Source: an uncultured Lachnospiraceae bacterium (lineage in GTDB: Bacteria > Bacillota_A > Clostridia > Lachnospirales > Lachnospiraceae). Taken from it: 8,821 nt of DNA. The DNA is taken from the NCBI GenBank assembly GCA_902796775.1, contig CADBQK010000567.1:1-8821 (forward strand), given 5' to 3'. Below, one piece after another: positions 1 through 6,471 of this stretch (position 1 is its first letter; every line of letters begins with the position of its first letter). A program made the position numbers and the translations under genes. A model generated the notes under the pieces. That model saw nothing but the letters and a program-made list of their open reading frames with translations. It ran no database searches and was not told where the DNA came from.

Positions 1-1
1 A

Positions 2-250
2 ATCGGGATCCCTGTATGCGAAGAGCCTTTTACAGTAAGGGAAATGATAGATGCAGATGAGGTGATCGTGACCAGTTCGAGCTCACCCTGTCTGCGGGCA
101 GGAGAGATCGATTCCCGGCATGTGGGGATGAAAGATGAAGGAAACTTCCGGAAGCTGCACAGCCTGCTGACAGCAGAGCTTCTGGAGTGCGGGAAAAACA
201 GGACGATGCCATGTCCGGGAAGCATGTACAGTGATCGGATCGCCAATTGA
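2..250 (+). CDS. D-amino-acid / branched-chain type (class IV) aminotransferase, C-terminal fragment
   Basis: The reading frame is open from the left edge and stops at TGA 248-250, giving the last 82 residues of a protein. Residues such as IPVCEEPFTV, DADEVIVTSSSSPCLRAGEID and HVGMKDEGNFRKLHSLLTAELLE follow the C-terminal pattern of fold-type IV PLP aminotransferases. In that pattern a 'eaDEvfvTsTt' strand is followed by an 'iDG..iGdG' turn and a final helix. The closest fit is D-alanine/D-amino-acid transaminase, which interconverts D-alanine and D-glutamate with 2-oxo acids for peptidoglycan precursors. The catalytic lysine and most PLP ligands lie outside the window, so substrate specificity cannot be read. 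A branched-chain aminotransferase or aminodeoxychorismate lyase is the alternative. The tail after residue 70 (ECGKNRTMPCPGSMYSDRIAN) looks non-conserved. Transcription probably ends at the terminator at 384-411. Confidence 0.75.
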   Translation: MGIPVCEEPFTVREMIDADEVIVTSSSSPCLRAGEIDSRHVGMKDEGNFRKLHSLLTAELLECGKNRTMPCPGSMYSDRIAN

Positions 251-300
251 ATAACCGGAGATCCCTGCTTATCTTTCTAAGCATAAACTATATGCATAAT

Positions 301-353
301 ACTATTTCAGCAAAACGCGGTCGTTCATCCCGCTTTCTCTGCCTTGAAATAGT
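301..353. repeat. Imperfect 53-nt inverted repeat between convergent genes
   Basis: ACTATTTCA (301-309) is exactly complementary to TGAAATAGT (345-353). Inside it GCGG (317-320) can pair with CCGC (330-333), flanked by AAA/TTT. Read on the minus strand, the inner hairpin is followed by GTTTTG, so the element could be a weak terminator for the feo operon that ends at 374. It lacks a true T run on either strand, so function is uncertain. Confidence 0.4.
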
Positions 354-373
354 GACTCAATGAAGATATATTC

Positions 374-556
374 TTAATCTGTGCCCTTCTGTCCTGACGG
401 AAGGGTTTTTTGATTACAGGGGCTGGCGCAGCTTTTGCAGGAGGAGCCGCAGCCGCAGCTGCAGCTCCCGGTTTTCCTGGTGCGGATGATATGGCGCAGA
501 GCCAGCCCGGCTGCCGCCAGGACGATCAGCAGAACGATAATATCGGAAATATTCAT
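374..556 (-). CDS. FeoB-associated Cys-rich membrane peptide
   Basis: This 60-residue protein starts MNISDIIVLLIVLAAAG. It has one N-terminal transmembrane helix (about residues 4-21), a short basic patch (RHIIRTRK), then a cysteine cluster with C32, C34, C36, C40, C43 and C47 (CSCGCGSSCKSCASPC). This layout matches the small 'FeoB-associated Cys-rich membrane protein' family that sits next to feoB in many Firmicutes. Its molecular role is not established; binding Fe(II) or another metal near the FeoB pore is an inference. I chose ATG 554-556 because GGAG (complement of 566-569) sits 9 nt upstream. An in-frame ATG at 601 would overlap feoB and lacks that support. It lies 28 nt after the feoB stop, so the two are almost certainly cotranscribed. 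The last residues (about LPSGQKG) are encoded across a hairpin that on the opposite strand is a terminator. Confidence 0.85.
   Translation of the reverse strand: MNISDIIVLLIVLAAAGLALRHIIRTRKTGSCSCGCGSSCKSCASPCNQKTLPSGQKGTD
384..411 (+). terminator. Intrinsic terminator of the aminotransferase transcript
   Basis: CCCTTC (384-389) pairs with GAAGGG (400-405). T-G, G-C and T-A pairs extend the stem to about 9 bp around a CCTG loop, and six T follow (406-411). On the minus strand the same hairpin is preceded by A and not followed by T, so it works only for plus-strand transcription. It lies inside the convergent Cys-rich gene. Confidence 0.7.
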
Positions 557-584
557 GTTTATTAACTCCAGGTAAATGATAGGA

Positions 585-2927
585 TCATCCAATGACAGCA
601 ATCAGAATGAGCCGTACGATGAACGCAGCGATCCAGGCAATGACGCACTGCCATACAACAACTCCGAGCGCCCATTTGCTGCCCAGTTCCCTTTTGATAG
701 CGGCAATGGCTGCTACGCAGGGGGTGTAGAGCAAAGAGAAGACGAGCATCGTGCCGGCGTCTGCTGCAGTGAGGATGGTGCTGATTTTTGTTCCGAAGAG
801 GATCTCCATGGTGGAGACGACACTTTCCTTGGCCATGAAACCGGATATTAATGCCGTGACGATACGCCAGTCACCAAGCCCGATCGGACCAAATACAGGA
901 GCCAGGACACTTGCAGCTGCAGCCATGATGCTGTGTGCGGAATCCTCGACGAGGTTCATATGCAAGTCGAAGCTCTGCAGGAACCAGACTACGATGGTAG
1001 CGATCAGAATGACGCTGAAAGCTCTTGTGAGGAAATCCTTGGCCTTTTCCCAGAGCAGCTGGAGTACATTGCGCGGGCTGGGGAAGCGGTAATTGGGCAG
1101 CTCCATGACAAAGGGGACAGCTTCACCCCTGAACAATGTTTCCTTAAACAGGACAGCTGCCAGCACCGAGACCAGGATCCCCAGAATGTAGAGGCCGAAA
1201 ATGATCGGTACTTCCTTTCCCGGGAAGAATACATGGACAAAAAAACCGTAGATCGGCAGCTTCGCAGTGCAGCTCATAAAGGGCGTCAGCAGGATCGTCA
1301 TCATACGGTCTCTCCGGCTCGGAAGCGTCCGGGTCGCCATAACAGCCGGTACGGAGCAGCCAAAACCGATCAGCATCGGTACAATGCTTCGGCCCGAGAG
1401 TCCGATTTTCCTCAGAAGTTTATCCATAAAGAATGCCACACGGGCGATGTAGCCGCTGTCCTCCATGATGGACAGGAAGAAAAACAGTGTGACTACGATG
1501 GGGAGAAAGCTCAGCACGCTCCCCACACCTTCAAAGATGCCGTCCATTACCAGGCTTCGGACTGTAAGATTAACATGGGCGGCGGCCATCAGACCGTCGC
1601 ATCCTCCCTTGATCCAGTCGATCACGGTCTCGAGTATACTTTGCAGAAAAGCACCCACAACATTAAAAGTCAGCCAGAATACAAGCCCCATGATCCCGAC
1701 AAAGCACGGGATGGCAGTATACTTTCCGGTCAGGATATGATCGATTTTTTCCGAACGGATCCGCTCTTTTGTCAGGAGCGGCTTTTCTACGGTCTGCTCG
1801 CAAACTCTCTCGATAAAGTCAAATCTCATATCGGCAATGGCGCCATTGCGATCCATCCCGCCTTCTTTTTCCATCTGCAGAACAATATGTTCCACCATCT
1901 CCAGCTCATTCTGGTCCAGGGCCAGCTTGTCTGTGACCAGAGAGTCGCCCTCGATAACCTTAGTGGCAGAGAAACGAATCGGAAGATCGGCCCGCTGGGC
2001 ATGATCTTCGATAATGGACTCGACGGCATGGATGGCACGGTGGATTGCCCCGCCGTGATCATCCTTACTGCAGAAATCCTGGTTTTTCGGTTTTTCCTGG
2101 TATTTGGCAAGGTGGACAGCATGTATGACCAGTTCGTCAACGCCTTCGTTTTTGGCAGCAGAGATCGGGACGACCGGTACTCCCAGAAGAGCCTCCATGC
2201 CGTTGATATCGATCGTGCCGTTATTGGCAGCGATCTCATCCATCATATTCAGGGCTACGACCATCGGGCGCCCCATTTCGAGCAGCTGCATGGTCAGGTA
2301 AAGGTTGCGCTCAATATTAGTTGCATCGACGATATTGATGATGGCACTTGGTTTTTCATACAGCACGAAATTCCGGGATACGATTTCCTCACTGCTGTAA
2401 GGTGACATGGAGTAAATGCCAGGGAGGTCGGTGATGAGTGTGTTTTCATAGCCGCGGATCTGGCCATCCTTACGGTCTACTGTCACTCCGGGGAAGTTCC
2501 CTACATGCTGGTTGGATCCTGTCAGCTGATTAAAAAGTGTGGTTTTGCCGCTGTTCTGATTGCCGACCAGGGCAAAGGTCAGAGTTGCACCTTCCGGGAG
2601 AGGGTCTGTCCCTTCATCTGTATGATAACGTCCCTCTTCACCAAGTCCCGGATGTTCACTCGGCACAATCCTCTGGATATGACGGTGTTTGTTAGTTCGT
2701 TCCGTGATTGGATTGACTTCGATCTCTTCAGCTTCAGCCAGCCGCAGAGTCAGCTCATAGCCGTGGACCTGGATCTCGACAGGATCACCCAGAGGGGCAT
2801 ATTTTACAATGGTAACCTCGGCGCCGGGAATGACACCCATATCAAGAAAATGCTGGCGCAGTGCGCCCTGTCCTCCAATGGAAGTGATGACACCATGCTG
2901 GCCGGGGGATAAATCTTTTAAAGTCAT
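585..2927 (-). CDS. feoB: FeoA-FeoB fusion, ferrous iron transporter
   Basis: This 780-residue inner-membrane protein imports Fe(II). Residues 1-75 form a FeoA SH3-like domain (LSPGQHGVITSIGG, LDMGVIPGAEVTIVKYAPLGDP). A charged linker with several His (about 76-115) joins it to the FeoB G domain. The G-domain motifs are G1 GNQNSGKTT 122-130, G2 around T149 (GNFPGVTVD), G3 DLPG 167-170, G4 NMMD 227-230 and G5 SAAKNEG 256-262. A helical GDI-like segment follows to about 390. The membrane domain then carries both Gate motifs, with GFGCSVPA at 521-528 (C524) and YTPCVAA at 734-740 (C737). In G1, Gln replaces the usual Pro of GNPNxGK. ATG at 2927 is supported by AGAAGG (complement of 2935-2940), 7 nt upstream. 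FeoA and FeoB are separate proteins in E. coli; fusions are known in anaerobes. The downstream Cys-rich peptide belongs to the same operon. Confidence 0.97.
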   Translation of the reverse strand: MTLKDLSPGQHGVITSIGGQGALRQHFLDMGVIPGAEVTIVKYAPLGDPVEIQVHGYELTLRLAEAEEIEVNPITERTNKHRHIQRIVPSEHPGLGEEGRYHTDEGTDPLPEGATLTFALVGNQNSGKTTLFNQLTGSNQHVGNFPGVTVDRKDGQIRGYENTLITDLPGIYSMSPYSSEEIVSRNFVLYEKPSAIINIVDATNIERNLYLTMQLLEMGRPMVVALNMMDEIAANNGTIDINGMEALLGVPVVPISAAKNEGVDELVIHAVHLAKYQEKPKNQDFCSKDDHGGAIHRAIHAVESIIEDHAQRADLPIRFSATKVIEGDSLVTDKLALDQNELEMVEHIVLQMEKEGGMDRNGAIADMRFDFIERVCEQTVEKPLLTKERIRSEKIDHILTGKYTAIPCFVGIMGLVFWLTFNVVGAFLQSILETVIDWIKGGCDGLMAAAHVNLTVRSLVMDGIFEGVGSVLSFLPIVVTLFFFLSIMEDSGYIARVAFFMDKLLRKIGLSGRSIVPMLIGFGCSVPAVMATRTLPSRRDRMMTILLTPFMSCTAKLPIYGFFVHVFFPGKEVPIIFGLYILGILVSVLAAVLFKETLFRGEAVPFVMELPNYRFPSPRNVLQLLWEKAKDFLTRAFSVILIATIVVWFLQSFDLHMNLVEDSAHSIMAAAASVLAPVFGPIGLGDWRIVTALISGFMAKESVVSTMEILFGTKISTILTAADAGTMLVFSLLYTPCVAAIAAIKRELGSKWALGVVVWQCVIAWIAAFIVRLILIAVIG

Positions 2928-2949
2928 GATAAAACCTTCTTGTTCTGAA

Positions 2950-2973
2950 ATTGTACATCACTTAAACAAGTGA
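2950..2973 (-). promoter_or_regulatory. Candidate feo promoter -10 with overlapping palindromic operator
   Basis: On the minus strand TACAAT (complement of 2950-2955) is a good -10 box, placing the start about 15 nt before the feoAB ATG. Directly upstream, TCACTT (2958-2963) and AAGTGA (2968-2973) form a perfect 6-bp inverted repeat with a 4-nt spacer, where a repressor could block polymerase. No strong -35 is seen. A second palindrome, TAACT-AG-AGTTA (2998-3009), lies further up. Neither fits the classical Firmicute Fur box, so the regulator is unassigned. A DtxR-family or Fur-family iron sensor is the natural guess. Confidence 0.35.
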
Positions 2974-3096
2974 GAAATCTTTTCATTTATAGACAACTAA
3001 CTAGAGTTATACATGATAAACCGATCAATTGCAACTGTTTTTTGAGAATAAATGACAGTATTTGCCGTGTGCTGTCTGCGGACAGGGCAGCCGGCG

Positions 3097-3125
3097 TTGT
3101 ATCGCAGGCGTCTTCGTGTTACAAT
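3097..3125 (+). promoter_or_regulatory. Candidate promoter for the DUF2325 gene
   Basis: TACAAT (3120-3125) is preceded by TG at 3117-3118, giving an extended -10, and by TTGTAT (3097-3102) at a 17-nt spacing. Initiation near 3132 would give a leader of about 38 nt. A small hairpin, CTGTC-TGCG-GACAG (3072-3085), lies just upstream of the -35 and may be chance. Confidence 0.4.
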
Positions 3126-3169
3126 AAAAGTCAGAATATGGCAGAAAGGCAGTCAGGGGGTGTGTATAT

Positions 3170-4975
3170 ATGGCTAAGAAAAAGGCCGCACTTGCCTATG
3201 ATTTTATCAGGAACAGGGAGGAACAGCGCCTCCTTGAAAAGTATGCCCTTCTGTTTTCAATGGAATACTTTCTGCTTTTTAAAGGAAACTATCTGGCTAT
3301 CAGCCATCTTTATGCTGCCATGAATCTGTATGATAATGAAAAACTGATCCGTCTTCTGCATACGCAGGGGCGCGGCCGATCTTATCTGGCAGGTGTCCTG
3401 GGACTGGATCAGAAGGCACTGCACGATGGATCCTGGGGAGATCTGGCAGGATACCGCCCCTGGGAGCACGGCATCGGGTCAGGCCCGGAAGGCAGTGAGA
3501 GTGCCAGGGGGAGTTCTGAGGGCGGCAGGGAAGAGAGACTTTCCTTTGCGACACAGGTCTATGAAGATATCCTGCGGCTTGCTGCGGACGGAATCGTGGA
3601 TAAGCATGATGATAATCTGCAGTCCCTGGCTCATTTTTTTATTGAGGGAGCGGTAGATGAGGAAAGCGATCCGGACAGAGTATTCCTCCAGTATTATCAT
3701 TTGTTCCGGCATCTGCAGGATCCTGCTGTTCCTGATGCGGGATACAGCTTCGCACGCAGTTTTTATGATGAATTATTCATACAGAAAGAGGCGGCAGGTC
3801 TGAAATCGCCCTCTGAAACCTTTGCCGGGTATCTCCAAAGAGGGATGGCCGGGACCAGCTTTGAGCAGGGACGCTTTCTGGAAAAGACCGTTGAAGATAT
3901 GCTCCTGGCTATTGCCCGTTTTTTAAATGTATCCGGTCCGGTACGCGTTTACAGTGAGATCCGCCGCTTTCATCCGGCACGTCTTTTCGGGACTGCAGGG
4001 GTAGGATATCTAAACCGGCAGGCTGGACTGTTTGGGGATGTTCTGGCTGCTTATCATATTCCGCAGGGGGTATTTTCGAAAGAGGCTTCGGACTGGACGG
4101 ACCGGAAGATCCGGGCAGCTCTGGAAGACATCGTGGCGTCCTATTACCTGAATGCACTTGTGATGCAGCAAAAACAGGAGCCGCAGACATCAAAAAGAGA
4201 GCGGCCCGGCCTGGCGTATTTCCCGCCGGCTCCGCAGGTCCTTGCTGAACTCTATTATCTTCTGGCGGCGGATTCGTCTATGGGAGCCCTATCCGGCCTG
4301 CAGGAGGATTATTACCGGAATTTCAGTTTTGATAAAGTGACGCATCTGGAAACGCTGCGGGAAATGGAAGCATCTCTCGCACAGGAAAGAGAAGAAACAA
4401 AAAAGCTCCGGGAAAGGGAGAAACGTTTGAAAGAGCGCATTGTGCTCCTGGAGGGCCTTTTGGAAGAGGGAAACCAGGAACTGGTCAATGCACTGCATGC
4501 AGAGCTGGCATCTTATGATCGCAAGATGGAAGATCTGGAGCGCGACCGGGATCATCTGAAAAAAAGGAATGCATCACTGGAAGAATATATCCGGCTGATG
4601 GAACAGGCGGAGCTCGCCGGAGAGGAAGATATCCCGGGAGCAGACAGACCCGGAGCCGGCAGGGAAGATGCGCAGCGGCTCATTCAGGAGAAGCTTCCCG
4701 AGCTGATGACAAAACGCCTGCTGTTTCTGGGCGGTGATCCGGATCTGACTGCCCGGCTCAGGAAAGTTTTCCCTGCTGCCGTATTTGTTGACAATGAGAC
4801 GCAGCAGGCAGCTCTTTCTCATGTAGACTATCTGGTCATGTTTACCAGGAAGATGAGCCATGCTCTGTTTTATAAATACATAGAGGTCGCCAGGAGCGAA
4901 GGTATACCCGTGATCTACTGCAATCACAGAAATTATGAGATGGTTTTGCAGACAATCTGTGAGGGTATAGAATAG
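3170..4975 (+). CDS. Coiled-coil protein with C-terminal DUF2325 domain
   Basis: This is a 601-residue protein with no signal peptide or clear membrane segment, so it is probably cytoplasmic. Residues 1-386 are a mostly helical region that I do not recognise, including SMEYFLLFKGNYLAISHLY near 30-48. A strongly charged coiled coil runs from about 387 to 484. A short Gly/Pro/Asp linker (485-500) leads to the C-terminal 86 residues. These match DUF2325: RLLFLGGDPDLTARLRKVFP (516-535), a VDYLVMFTRKMSHALFYK segment with the conserved Ser563-His564 pair, then GIPVIYCNHRNY. DUF2325 looks like a small Rossmann-like fold; its biochemical function is not known to me. ATG 3170 follows a strong AGGGGGTG (3155-3162) at 7 nt. 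No terminator is visible before the next gene 136 nt downstream, so the two may be cotranscribed. A 7-bp inverted repeat (4970-4976 / 4984-4990) spans the stop codon but has no T run. Confidence 0.8.
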   Translation: MAKKKAALAYDFIRNREEQRLLEKYALLFSMEYFLLFKGNYLAISHLYAAMNLYDNEKLIRLLHTQGRGRSYLAGVLGLDQKALHDGSWGDLAGYRPWEHGIGSGPEGSESARGSSEGGREERLSFATQVYEDILRLAADGIVDKHDDNLQSLAHFFIEGAVDEESDPDRVFLQYYHLFRHLQDPAVPDAGYSFARSFYDELFIQKEAAGLKSPSETFAGYLQRGMAGTSFEQGRFLEKTVEDMLLAIARFLNVSGPVRVYSEIRRFHPARLFGTAGVGYLNRQAGLFGDVLAAYHIPQGVFSKEASDWTDRKIRAALEDIVASYYLNALVMQQKQEPQTSKRERPGLAYFPPAPQVLAELYYLLAADSSMGALSGLQEDYYRNFSFDKVTHLETLREMEASLAQEREETKKLREREKRLKERIVLLEGLLEEGNQELVNALHAELASYDRKMEDLERDRDHLKKRNASLEEYIRLMEQAELAGEEDIPGADRPGAGREDAQRLIQEKLPELMTKRLLFLGGDPDLTARLRKVFPAAVFVDNETQQAALSHVDYLVMFTRKMSHALFYKYIEVARSEGIPVIYCNHRNYEMVLQTICEGIE

Positions 4976-5035
4976 AGAAGAATTCTATTCAGGCAGGGAG
5001 CTGCAGAACACCTGTCAACGATTTCGCCGAAAGAC

Positions 5036-5090
5036 GACAGAAAGATCATTATTCACGGTTTTATCGAAAAAATGACGGAAAGATCATTAT
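5036..5090 (+). repeat. 17-bp direct repeat upstream of the C39-like gene
   Basis: GACAGAAAGATCATTAT (5036-5052) recurs as GACGGAAAGATCATTAT (5074-5090), with one mismatch and a 38-bp period. The repeats fill most of the short gap between the DUF2325 gene and the C39-like gene, about 20 nt before the latter's start. They could be paired protein-binding sites or a small duplication. The second copy contains ATTATCA, like half of a Fur box, but the other half is absent. Confidence 0.6.
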
Positions 5091-5111
5091 CAGGCATTTA
5101 CATTATCGAAT

Positions 5112-5780
5112 ATGAAAGAATACAGAATTTCCGGGTTTGCCGGAGTAAAGGATGAGAAGGGAAGGCTCTTTTTCGGAGGCTCTCAGGACTGGTACGGGGA
5201 AAAGTGGAAGCGGATGGCCGGCTGTGCCAGTGTGGCTGCAGCAAATCTGGCTGCTTTTTACGGACTGGACAGGAGTGCAGACACCCCGGGACCTGACCGG
5301 CATCTCGAGAAGGGGTACAGACCCGGTAAAAAAGAGGAACTCGTCATCTATACGAAAAATGAATATCTCTCTTTGATGGAGAGGATGTTTGCGCTTATGC
5401 GTCCGGGACTGCTGGGTTTCCCTTTTTTCAGAAGATTCCGGAGACGTTTTATCGCCTATGCCGCCAGAAACGGGGTACATCTGGAAGGGAAATCGCTCGC
5501 CCGCTGGAAGGATATTTCCCAGCCTCTTGCTTTTATAACAGAGGCCCTGGCAGCCAATGATCCGGTTGTCATGCTGATCCTTCGGCATAAATCCCCCGAG
5601 CTGAAGCACCTAACCTGGCATTGGATGACGATCACAGGGTGCTCCTCAGAAGACAGGACTCTGAGGATATCCAATTATGGCAATGAGGAACAGATTGACG
5701 CAGCCGTCCTGTTTGAACCCTCATTTTCAAACTGGGTGAAGCTGCTATCCTTCCATCCGGAGGGGAAAGAGCAGAAGTAA
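5112..5780 (+). CDS. Putative papain/C39-like cysteine peptidase-fold protein
   Basis: This 222-residue protein has no signal peptide. Three motifs are spaced like the catalytic residues of a papain-like/C39-like fold. These are GCASVAAANLAAFYGL (C38 at the head of a helix), HWMTITG (H170) and ISNYG (N188). Upstream, GGSQDWYGEKW provides Q25, a possible oxyanion-hole residue, although 13 residues before the Cys is longer than in classical C39. A basic stretch, FFRRFRRRF (105-113), lies in the middle. Peptidase or amidase-like activity is inferred from motif spacing only; the substrate is unknown. A catalytically dead scaffold is possible. ATG 5112 has no recognisable Shine-Dalgarno sequence. 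The frame closes upstream at TGA 5073-5075 with no alternative start, so translation may be weak or depend on the preceding gene. It follows the DUF2325 gene by 136 nt on the same strand. Confidence 0.65.
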   Translation: MKEYRISGFAGVKDEKGRLFFGGSQDWYGEKWKRMAGCASVAAANLAAFYGLDRSADTPGPDRHLEKGYRPGKKEELVIYTKNEYLSLMERMFALMRPGLLGFPFFRRFRRRFIAYAARNGVHLEGKSLARWKDISQPLAFITEALAANDPVVMLILRHKSPELKHLTWHWMTITGCSSEDRTLRISNYGNEEQIDAAVLFEPSFSNWVKLLSFHPEGKEQK

Positions 5781-5821
5781 TTGTATGCATATTGCACATT
5801 GTATCAATGTTCGTACAATTA
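5778..5821 (+). repeat. Nested inverted repeat at the C39-like stop codon
   Basis: TAATTGTA (5778-5785, including the TAA stop) pairs with TACAATTA (5814-5821). Nested inside, ACATTG (5796-5801) pairs with CAATGT (5805-5810) around TAT. No T run follows, so it is not a standard intrinsic terminator. It could be a 3' stabilising stem or a pair of operator sites for the downstream region. A further small hairpin, CGGAA-ATGA-TTCCG, lies at about 5830-5843. Confidence 0.5.
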
Positions 5822-5928
5822 TAGGGATTCGGAAATGATTCCGTAGAATATACACGATATTACTGCATCGAGAATACTGGATAATTTACTGAAATTGACA
5901 TTGTATTCTGAATAATTAGTTTTAGCAA

Positions 5929-5975
5929 AATAGTTTTCAAAAACTATTGACAAATAGGACGGATTGGTGTATCTT
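5929..5975 (+). promoter_or_regulatory. Strong promoter with palindrome over the -35, driving the candidate large RNA
   Basis: Consensus TTGACA (5947-5952), a 17-nt spacer and TATCTT (5970-5975) predict a start near 5982. No gene follows for more than 700 nt, so the promoter points into non-coding sequence. AATAGTTTT (5929-5937) and AAAACTATT (5940-5948) form a perfect 9-bp inverted repeat that overlaps the first two bases of the -35, a typical place for a regulator. I cannot assign the regulator. Confidence 0.6.
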
Positions 5976-6428
5976 TAATGCATACCAAAGAAGACTATTT
6001 CAGAAACAGAGACTTTAAGATGGAATATTTTTTGACAGAGAAGAGAAATCGTCAGAAGATATGTCGATAGTGAAAGATCCTGAGAGAAGTAGTATTTGGT
6101 GATCCGGACATCCATTTTCAAGAGAACAATCGGCAGGAATCATAGTAGTAGAAATAAGAGTAGGCTTAATCAGAAAGGGTAATGATCAAAAGGCAGTTAA
6201 ATAGATTTATTTCTGAGAATGCAAGGGTTCGAGTTTCCGGCATATGCAAAGACTGTATGGACCGGTACAGCAGAAAGCATATTTGGTTGAGGAGCCGGAA
6301 ATGCCAGAAGTGAAGAAGAGAAGAAGATGCCTTAAGATTTAAATAAGAATTCTGAATAAAAGAACATAAGCCATATAGAGGATTCCCAAGATAAGCAAGA
6401 TTGTGAGGAAGTGGGACGGAAATATAAA

Positions 6429-6471
6429 GGAAGGGGGTTATATAGTGAAACTTAAAGAAATTTCTTTATAG
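6429..6471 (+). other. Possible 8-codon leader peptide with strong ribosome binding site
   Basis: GGAAGGGGG (6429-6437) is followed after 7 nt by GTG (6445) and the tiny frame MKLKEISL ending at TAG 6469-6471. The stop codon touches the first base of the terminator stem, so a ribosome stopped there would interfere with the hairpin. The arrangement resembles translational attenuators, but a purine run before a chance short frame is also possible. Confidence 0.25.

Noticed and set aside
933..2405. 490-codon open frame on the plus strand
   Set aside because: It is fully antisense to the well-supported FeoB coding sequence, has a low-complexity His/Gln/Asp-rich composition and matches no family I know. 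It is a shadow of feoB codon usage.
4970..4990. Inverted repeat GAATAGA/TCTATTC as a terminator of the DUF2325 gene
   Set aside because: The stem is only 7 A/T-rich pairs and no T run follows, so it is unlikely to stop transcription.
5078..5092. Fur-box-like ATTATCA upstream of the C39-like gene
   Set aside because: Only one half-site matches; the other half differs at most positions.
6222..6238. tRNA T-arm-like sequence GGGTTCGAG, suggesting a tRNA or tmRNA
   Set aside because: The flanking bases do not form the 5-bp T stem, there is no acceptor stem or CCA end, and the 3' bases belong to a better stem (6234-6301).
6182..6316. 43-codon frame (MIKRQLNRFISENA...) containing a CKDC motif inside the candidate RNA
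   Set aside because: The only AGGG lies about 3 nt from the ATG, too close to serve as a ribosome binding site. The frame crosses the strong nested stems and resembles no protein I recognise.
6411..6419. T-box-like GTGGGACGG before a terminator
   Set aside because: It lacks the full TGGNACCGCG consensus, cannot pair with the terminator arm as an antiterminator should, and the downstream gene is not amino-acid related.
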